This document shows, in pieces, positions 56,958-64,000 of a stretch of 64,000 bases of DNA (positions are counted from its first letter, which is position 1; each line of letters opens with the position of its first letter). A model generated the notes under the pieces. It did no database searches. It was given only the letters and a program-made list of their open reading frames with translations, and was not told the DNA's origin. The stretch comes from Carya illinoinensis (taxonomy: Eukaryota; Streptophyta; Magnoliopsida; Fagales; Juglandaceae): assembly GCF_018687715.1 (NCBI RefSeq), contig NC_056752.1, forward strand, positions 6,440,501 to 6,504,500, written 5' to 3'. The translations under genes and the position numbers were made by a program.

Positions 56958-57635
56958 TGTTGACGTCGTGTTTCATACCATTTTGGGCTGGGCCCTTAGC
57001 AACTCAAACCTTCAATCTTGACTTGAAAATACACTAATAACTCCAAAGTTCAGCGGCCGGGGTGGTTACCAAGTGCAACCTCCGATGCCTAAATCAGTAA
57101 AATTCGAAAGAGAGAGTTCAAAGATAGCTGTAGTGAGTAAAGTCCAAAGAGTCCAACCCCTAATTCGGTGTTTGAGGGTTTTTTTTATACCTATGCTTGG
57201 GGTCAGAGACCCATGCCCTGCGGCCGGGTAGAGGGGTGTCCTCCTTGAACCCCTTCCGCTAGGCCCTATTTAATGCAGCTTGGACCTCTAAATGAGGTAA
57301 TTAATATGACGTGATCCTCTGATGAATGCATTCAATGTGGCATAATTTTCGAGTATTGCTTGGGAGTTCTGTCGAGGTAGCGTGTTCGCTCCCTTTTTGG
57401 TCAAGGTGGCCTCTAGTGACCCAGGGTGGCGACCCGTCTTCTGACCTGGGACCTTGTTCTCAACTTGCATGGGTCAAGGGCCCCTAAATCATGCTACTAA
57501 AGGGCTACGCGGGCAGAGGGGCCTTTAGCACTGGGCCTGGCCTCATGTGCTCCCTTGGGTTTGGGAAAATCCCTTGACTCTTGATCTAGGCCGATATTCT
57601 CGACCCTAAAGCGCTAGGGAAAAATCCCCCCAATA
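56958..57635 (-). repeat. 5' LTR of Tat copy 2
   Basis: 678 bp, starts TGTTGACGTC, ends CCCCCAATA (the expected final CA is mutated to TA), then GTCATGCT. Homologous to 13684-14352 and 1270-1882. Confidence 0.8.
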
Positions 57636-58900
57636 GTCATGCTAAAGATCCAGCTGCTTTCCGTTAAGTCTGCAGTAATGACATCATTGACGTTGCCAAC
57701 AAGTCTTGTTGGAAGAAAATTAATAATTTCAAAGTTATCATCTATCCATTTTATTTTTATTGTTCTTTTAAATGATTAAAAATGTTACTGCTAGTGAATT
57801 TTTGTATTTAAAAAAATTAAAAATATTAAAAAAATAAAATTGAACTAGCGGTAACTTAGATGTGGCTAAATGAGGGTCTAAATAGCAACACCCAGAGAAA
57901 ATTGATCAAATACTTTACAGTAAGATGCTTTTTTTATTTTAGAGAAAATACTTTAACTACTTTTATTATAAAATAGATATAACATATCATATAAAATTAC
58001 TTTAATTTATAGATTTTTTTTATAGATTTTTTTTTTTTTTTAGATGTATCACTACTCTTGATTTTATATGAAAGCAACTTTACAAGTTGCCTAGCTAAAT
58101 GGAAAAGGACTAGAAGACAAAGGTCTTGTTTGGACATTTAGAATATTTGTGAATAGTAATAAAATTATTCGTGAATAGTTTGAATAAAATGTTTTATTAG
58201 ATTTTGATAAATGGGAGAGAAAATAGTTAATAAAAATTTTATAATATTAAAATATTATTTCAATATAATTTTTTTTTAGAAATTTGAAAATTTTTTATCA
58301 TTTTTTAACCTTTTTTTTATAAGTTTCGGACAATTATAATGATAAGGAGCTAATTATCAGATGAAAAAGTTAAAAATTAAAAATTAAAAATATTTTTTAT
58401 TTTAGTGATGTTTAAAAAAAAAATCTAAAAAAATCTGAAAATCTACGATTCCCAAGTATGGGTTAAAGCTTAAAGAACTAAAAAAATAAAAATGTCACTT
58501 TAGAGATAAGGTTGCATGCACACTAGAAATAAATGAAATGAAAGCATCAAACAACTGTCCCAATGTTACCATTTCAGTGGTTTCTTCCCTTAGAACATGC
58601 CAAAGCAATAATAGTCATAATTGATTAATGAAAGGCTTTTAAAACGCGTTTTTTTCCAAATCGAAATTTCTAAGATGGTGTCATTCCCGTCTTTTCTCCA
58701 CAAGAAAAATTGAAGTCAACAATTGTTCTTTAGCAGTTCATTGGCTGTGAGTTTTTTCCATGCAAACTTTTTGTCATGGGGCGGCCGAATACAAGCCAGG
58801 GGTGGCCTACAACAAGCAAGTGGCCATCCTATGGGAGGCCCGATCAGGACTGATGGTTGTCCAGACTCCAGAGCCACCCGCGAATGACATCTATTTGAAA
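57636..58900 (+). promoter_or_regulatory. Upstream region of NLR 2 (copy C)
   Basis: Homologous to 14353-15345 and, more distantly, 16258-17470. At 58675-58760 it matches the NLR 1 leader but lacks its G-box, TGACGTCA and TTTGAC motifs. The block GGCCTACAACAAGCAAGTGG (58800-58820) is shared with NLR 1 at 17380-17400. Confidence 0.6.
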
Positions 58901-60155
58901 ATTTAAAAATGTTTATTTATTTATTTATTTTATAGGAAACATCTTGTTCATTAATAATAAGAAGATTACATACATTTATCAACTCATTTGTTTTATTTTG
59001 ATTTTTATTATGTAAGTAAATTCTTTTTATTATTTATCATTTAAAACACATCTATTTCATTTTCTTCTAAAAAATATATTGGAAATATTTTTTCATCAAT
59101 TTTTTCATATTTTGATTTTATTTTTAATTTTTTATTTGAATAATATATTTTTCTTTTGTATGTATAGAACTGAATTATATTACATTGTATATAAAAATAT
59201 ATTTCAAATATAAAAAATATATGGATATTGCAAATTTATTAGTAAAAATGTAATATTTAAAAAGAATAAAAAAGATTATTTAAATGATATCAAGAAAATA
59301 TAGATAAGTGAAGTTTGATGATATATTTTAAAAAATAAGATAAAAAAATACTATTGTGAATGCTCTTTTGTACCATTTTGTAATCTATTTTTCCTTTTCG
59401 TATATTTATTTAAAACTTTTATTGTTTTACAATTTCTACATATTGTTAATTTAACAACTTAACTATATTAAAAAATAATTAATTTTTTATTTTTTTAAAA
59501 ATTATAATAAAGTTGTGTTTAGATAGTGAAAATACATATCATCTCATCTCATAATTATAAATTTTTAAAAATTTTATACAAAATTTAATAATAATTTATT
59601 TTTATAAATTTTAAAATAATAATAATATTAAAAAATAATATTTTAAATTTCAATTTTTATCTTTATCTAAACTTATTTCAACTCACTATTTAGACCACAG
59701 ACTAATCTCACTAAAACTGTTATGCAGGCCGGTTGTATATGGCAAAACTGTTTAAATAATCCAATTTTAGAGCAGTGCTACCCCACCAAGGTTGTGGCAC
59801 GAGACTGTCCAGATAACAGTTTTGCTACATACAAAAAAGACGCATTTGATTTGATTGGATTCTTCGTAGAAGAAAAAGAAACTTTTAAAACGCGTTTGAT
59901 TGGATTCCACTGCGTAAAAGGACAAAACAAAAAAAAAAAAAAAACACAAGTTTTAAAACTCGTTTTCTTCTGCAGCTCTATGGATTTTGAGTTTCTTTCA
60001 AAGCGAAATTCTGGGATGGTGTCGTTCCCGTACTAGTTTCTCCGCTAAAAAAATTGAAAGCAATAATTGTCATTTTTAATCAGAAGCTGCGAAACAGAGT
60101 GTTCTTGATCAGCAGTTCTTTGGCTTGTGAGTTTTTTCAAAGCAAAATTTCCAGC
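58901..60155 (+). other. Extra 1.2 kb in the NLR 2 leader, with a MITE and leader duplication
   Basis: It is absent from NLR 1, whose leader goes from the equivalent of 58900 to the ATG in about 50 bases. It holds AT-rich DNA, the MITE at 59512-59698, and from about 59860 a second, diverged copy of leader sequence (AAAACGCGTTT, GATGGTGTCGTTCCCG, GCAGTTCTTTGGCTTGTGAG). The ORF 59722-60036 has no recognised domain. Confidence 0.5.
59512..59698. repeat. AT-rich MITE (about 190 bp)
   Basis: Ends TGTTTAGATAGTGAAAAT and, inverted, GGTCTAAATAGTGAGTTG, with CATCTCATCTCAT inside the left end. Related to 44971-45165. Confidence 0.55.
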
Positions 60156-63100
60156 ATGGAAGTCGTGGCTTCGATTGTTAGTGGAGTAGTAGTAGAAACT
60201 GGTCGGTTTCTCTGTGGCTCCATCTATTCTACGATCAAGAACATTGTCAAAGGCCCACAACAGCTTGATGTTTTGGAAAAGAAGATGAAATCCCTTACGG
60301 CTCTTAGAAATGATGCAGAACAAGAAATGAAAAGAGCTACGCAGGAAGGATTGGTAATAAAAGCTCAAGCCACTAACTGGGTTGGGGAGGTTGAAGAGCT
60401 GCAGGGTAAGATCAATGATCAGATTCAAGAAGCGAAGAGTTCCCGATGTTTCTTAAGTTGCAGTACTAAGCGGTATAGAATAAGCAGGGAAGTGGCCGAA
60501 CATCTCAAAGAGATAGAAAGGCTTCGAGAAGTGGGAAGCCCCCTTGCTCTTTCCGTGGCTCTTAGTTGTCCAGAGGTCAAAGCAGTGGAGCATATTCCTG
60601 GACCTTCAATTCAAGATCAAACAACATCAGTATCAGACGATTTAGCCATAGTTATGGCTCGATTGTTTGACAATAGATTCCAGAGGATTGGTATATGGGG
60701 GATGGGAGGCGTCGGCAAAACTAATCTGGTGAGAAATTTGAACAATAAGCTGCTGCTTGAAATTAATTCAAATATGCCTTTTAGCCGTGTACTATGGGTT
60801 ACAGTGTCCAAAAATTTGGACATAAAAATGGTCCGGACGAGAATAGCTTCCAGACTGCGTTTGAAACTGGAAGAAAGTTCGGGACCGGTTGGAATGGCTA
60901 TTCAACTTCATCGAAGACTAGAGAAGGAAAGGTTTCTTCTCATTCTAGATGATGTTTGGGAAAAAATTGATTTGGACAAATTGTCCCACGGCCTGAATAT
61001 CATAACGGTAGTAAGATCATATTGACATCTAGATCTTTGGAAGTATGTAGGGACATGCTGACTGATGTTCAAGTTAAAATGAGCGTTTTGAGGGATGAAG
61101 ACGCTTGGCAACTATTTAGTCGGTATGCGAGGGATGTGGTTACTTCAGAACATATCGCACCACTTGCAGAGGCAATTTGTAGGGAGTGTAAGGGATTGCC
61201 TTTGGCCATCATCACCATGGGAGCTGCAATGAGAGGAAAGACGAATCCTGAGGTATGGAAGCATGCTTTGAATCAATTGCACAGATCGGTGCCTTATGCA
61301 GCAGGCGTGGAGGAGGCTCTCTATAAGCCTTTGAAGTGGAGTTACGACTCATTAGAAGGTAAAGACTTGAAAACTTGTTTTCTTTACTGCTCTTTGTTTC
61401 CAGAGGACTTCTCAATTAATATAGATGAACTAGTATGGTACTGGCTGGCGGAAGGTTTGATAGATGATCGAGAAAACTATGAGGTTTTCTACAGTAGAGG
61501 AATTAGTTTGATTGAAAATCTGAAGGACGCCTGTTTGTTGGAAGATGGTTCCGATAAGGGCACCGTGAAGATGCATGACGTTGTTCGTGATGTTAGCATA
61601 TGGATTGCATCAACCTGCAGCGAGGATGGAAGTAAATCCCTCGTTCGTACAGGGAAAGGGTTGAAAGAGATTTCAGTTACTGAGCTATCAAATTCTCTCA
61701 AAAGAGTTTCTTTTATGGATAACGATTTAGAAAAACTATCGGATGATTCTGTGATTCGATGTTCAGAGGCATCAACTTTTTTACTACAAAATAATCCTCG
61801 CCTTGAATTAATTCCTGAAATATTTTTGGAACGATTTAAAGCACTGAGAGTCTTGAATTTCAGTCAGACCAGCATCAAGTCATTGCCTGATTCTCTTCTT
61901 CAACTGGATGACCTTCGTGCTCTTCTTTTGAGTAATTGCAAGGATCTCGAAGGATTGCCCCCACTGGAAAGGCTCAGTAGACTTCAAGTGCTTGATCTCT
62001 CTAGGACTGGTATCAGAGAATTGCCAAAACGGTTAGAGCAACTCAACAACTTAAGGCATCTAAACTTAGCCCAAACTTCCAAACTGGAAGTGGTTAAAGC
62101 TGGAGTCATATCCAAGTTGTCCAGATTAGAAGTTCTGGACCTGTCATACAGTGGCTACATTTGGAAAGAGAAAGGAGCGGTACAAGAGGAGGAAGCATGT
62201 TTTGAAGAGCTGCAATGCCTGGAGCAGTTACAAGTTTTATCCATCAGATTGAAATGGAACCCGTGTTACACTCCCCAAGATACAATTACTTCCTGGTTAA
62301 ATGGATTAAAAGCATTTGAAATTAGCTTCGAACGATCGAGCAATTTTGTTTCAGGTATTTTCTAAGATCTTTTAATTTTAAATATCATTCACATAAAATT
62401 AATTTTTAATTTTTAATTTTTTTAATTCTAATTTATATTTTAAAATTTTTTAAATAAAACATAAAAAAAAATATTTAAAAAAAATTAAAATAAAAATTAT
62501 ATTTAAATAATTTTTTAATTTTGTAATAATTTTATTCAACGTTTTTTTTTACTCGTTCAAAATCAAATAAAATATATTTATTTAAAATGTTTTATTAATA
62601 TTTACAAACTATTTTGTAACGCATTTATGCTCCATATGGACTATTCTAAGCGATACTTTGAATATCTACAAGTGCGAGATCTATGTCTACTCTCGGATGC
62701 GTTTCAAAAACGCGTGACTATGGAATGGATTGATCTCTCGGGAGGACAAATCGTGTGGTTGTTCAGCAATGCAAGTTATCTACGCATAAAAAGTGGAGGA
62801 CTGATTGAGATGCTACAAGACTTGGTCATTAACAGTGTTGGCAGAAGCTTTACATATTTAAAAAAGCTTGAGATTTTTTACTCTGACAATAGTTTTCAGA
62901 CTGGAGGATGTGCATCACAGTATGACCTACTACCCAATTTGGAGGAACTTGTTCTAGTAAAACTGACAGGCGTTGAAAGCATTTCAGAACTAGCCAACCT
63001 TCTCGGGCTGAGATTCCAGAGACTGAAAACAATATGTGTGTTTGGCTGTCCGAAGATGAAATATCTTCTCTCCCTGGGGAACTCCATTCGCACAATGCCA

Positions 63101-63328
63101 AACCTAGAATTAATCCTAGTAGTTGGTTGTGACAGTATAGAAGAGCTCTTCAATTATCTTCCATTGCAGATCAATATGGCTCTAAATCCTATTACCCCAA
63201 AACTACAGAAATTGGAATTGGTCAGGCTTCCCAACTTAAGGAATCTTTGTAGGGACGAAAAGACCTGGCCGGGTAATAAAGTGAAGGTTGAGGTGATCAA
63301 CTGCAGTCTTTTGAGCACGAGGCAATAA
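60156..63328 (+). pseudogene. CC-NB-LRR gene NLR 2, frameshifted and with a lost splice acceptor
   Basis: Paralogue of the gene at 17514, very similar throughout. ATG at 60156. The frame is open through the coiled coil and P-loop GMGGVGKT (182-189, same positions as NLR 1) to LILDDVW and DLDKL. After 60983 four bases present in NLR 1 (GGTG) are missing, so the frame shifts between kinase 2 and RNBS-B. The correct frame resumes at 60986 and stays open to 62367: GLPLA, MHDVVRDVSIWIA and LRRs. The donor at 62354/62355 (TTTCAG|GTATTT) is kept, but no AG occurs between 62366 and 62649, so the acceptor used by NLR 1 is gone. The 3' exon (62627-63328) is still open. Likely a young pseudogene making at most a truncated CC-partial-NB protein. 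Confidence 0.75.
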
Positions 63329-63786
63329 TAAGATGGAAACTAGTTGGGGGAAACGAATTGGAGACGCATGCATCCACAGGCGAAACTAAATAATATTTTA
63401 CGTGTTTTTGTTGGAGTGAGGTGTGCAATATATTTATGTATAATTTTCTGGAAGTTTATATATATTACGTGTGCATGTCTATATATATAAAAGATAAATT
63501 TTATGTATTTTGATATATTAATTTTGTGAGTGACATTTGATGTAATGACCATCAGCTTTCTTACATGTACATAAATAACTTTTGTTTTTAAAGTTAGATC
63601 TTAAATAAATAATAATAGTATTTGCAACTAAATTAATTATGGAATAAATAGCATCTTTAAGAAAAATTGATGTCTAAATAGCATTTTTTTTTTTTGGATA
63701 TAATTAGCTGGATATATGCTGTATAAAAGAACTAACAAGTAAAAAACTTTCTTAAAGGGCCAAATATATTTTATGACACTTTCTTA
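63329..63786 (+). other. 3' flank of NLR 2
   Basis: Homologous to 20713-21150 (after NLR 1) and to 44640-44760 (after the relic). Contains AATAAATAATAATAGTATTTGC and GGAATAAATAGCATCTTTAAG. No other gene. Confidence 0.5.
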
Positions 63787-63946
63787 TAGGGGTGGGCAGT
63801 GGGGCCCCGCACCCCGCTACCCCACCCCCGTTCGCCCCGCCCCCGCACGACGGGGCGGGGTTCACCGCCCCGCATGGGTCGGGGCGGGGGCATCTAGTTC
63901 CCCTAGCGGGGGCGGGGAGGGCCCAACCCCGCCCTGCCCTCACCTA
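63787..63946. repeat. GC-rich hAT-like MITE
   Basis: Ends TAGGGGTGGGCAG and, inverted, TAGGTGAGGGCAG, around a core very rich in GGGGCGGGG/CCCCGCCCC. It stands out sharply from the AT-rich surroundings. It is followed by (AT)n, so a target duplication cannot be judged. The two overlapping frames are by-products of the GC-rich core. Confidence 0.45.
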
Positions 63947-64000
63947 TATATATATATTATATATATATAAACATAAATATTTATATATACAAAAACATAA
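63947..64000. repeat. AT microsatellite at window end
   Basis: (TA)n-rich sequence, no gene. Confidence 0.6.

Larger units (their letters stand above)
48066..57635 (-). mobile_element. Tat-type Ty3/gypsy retrotransposon, copy 2 (left-truncated, defective)
   Basis: Same family and order as the element at 1270-14352: 5' LTR 56958-57635, primer-binding site, RT, RNase H, integrase, tandem repeats and the plus-strand unit. It starts abruptly near 48066-48071 at the position matching 5143 of copy 1, so the antisense ORF and the 3' LTR are missing. Gag and protease are absent here too. A solo LTR of another element sits at 49026-51211. The right edge abuts the NLR upstream region at the same base as copy 1. 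Confidence 0.8.

Noticed and set aside
60054..60155. N-terminal extension of NLR 2 from a TTG codon
   Set aside because: The ATG at 60156 aligns exactly with the NLR 1 start and has the same preceding sequence; the extension is not present in NLR 1.

Overview
This is nuclear DNA from a flowering plant. Spliced CC-NB-LRR resistance genes, gypsy LTR retrotransposons, plant L1-type LINEs with a C-terminal RNase H, hAT and Mutator-like elements, and AT-rich MITEs all point there. A woody eudicot, perhaps of the walnut/oak order, is a guess from the general look of the repeats and genes and was not tested. There is no operon structure, and most open frames in the window are transposon pieces or chance.

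Layout. 1-1226 is the end of a gypsy-type LTR. 1270-14352 is a complete but dead gypsy element of Tat type on the minus strand. It has two LTRs, reverse transcriptase, RNase H and integrase remains, internal tandem repeats, and two plus-strand (antisense) transcription units. A 5'-truncated LINE sits inside it (7457-9963). 14353-21150 holds the resistance locus: a gene-less copy of the upstream region, a second complete upstream region, and NLR gene 1 (two exons, 17514-20712), the only convincing intact host gene here. 21200-32150 is intergenic, with a 2.6 kb solo LTR (26613-29214) and a Mutator-like element with a perfect 9-bp target duplication (29698-30987). 32166-37840 is a full-length but inactivated LINE with a 16-bp target duplication. 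37857-46720 holds decayed host-gene pieces (a condensin CAP-H relic, an EAR-motif tail of an ERF-like repressor, an NLR 3' exon) and a 2.56 kb hAT element that inserted into the NLR relic. 48066-57635 is a second, left-truncated copy of the Tat element, carrying a nested 2.19 kb solo LTR. 57636-63760 is the second NLR unit, whose gene is broken by a 4-bp deletion and lacks a visible 3' splice site. A GC-rich hAT-like MITE lies at 63787-63946.

How the parts relate. The two Tat elements meet the NLR upstream sequence at the same base (…|GTCATGCT at 14353 and 57636). A third copy of that flank, at 16258, has no element. Both elements also lack gag/protease and share the same substitutions at catalytic positions of RT and integrase. 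The simplest reading is that one already dead element beside an NLR gene was copied together with the gene by segmental duplication. The window therefore records birth and decay in an NLR cluster: one intact gene, one recent pseudogene, one 3' relic split by a transposon, and one orphan promoter.

I saw no CRISPR array, tRNA or rRNA gene. No single new biological system stands out. The most interesting items are the co-duplicated dead element plus NLR, the loss of a compact cluster of stress-type promoter motifs in the pseudogene copy, and a plus-strand transcription unit with TATA box and polyadenylation signal kept in both Tat copies.
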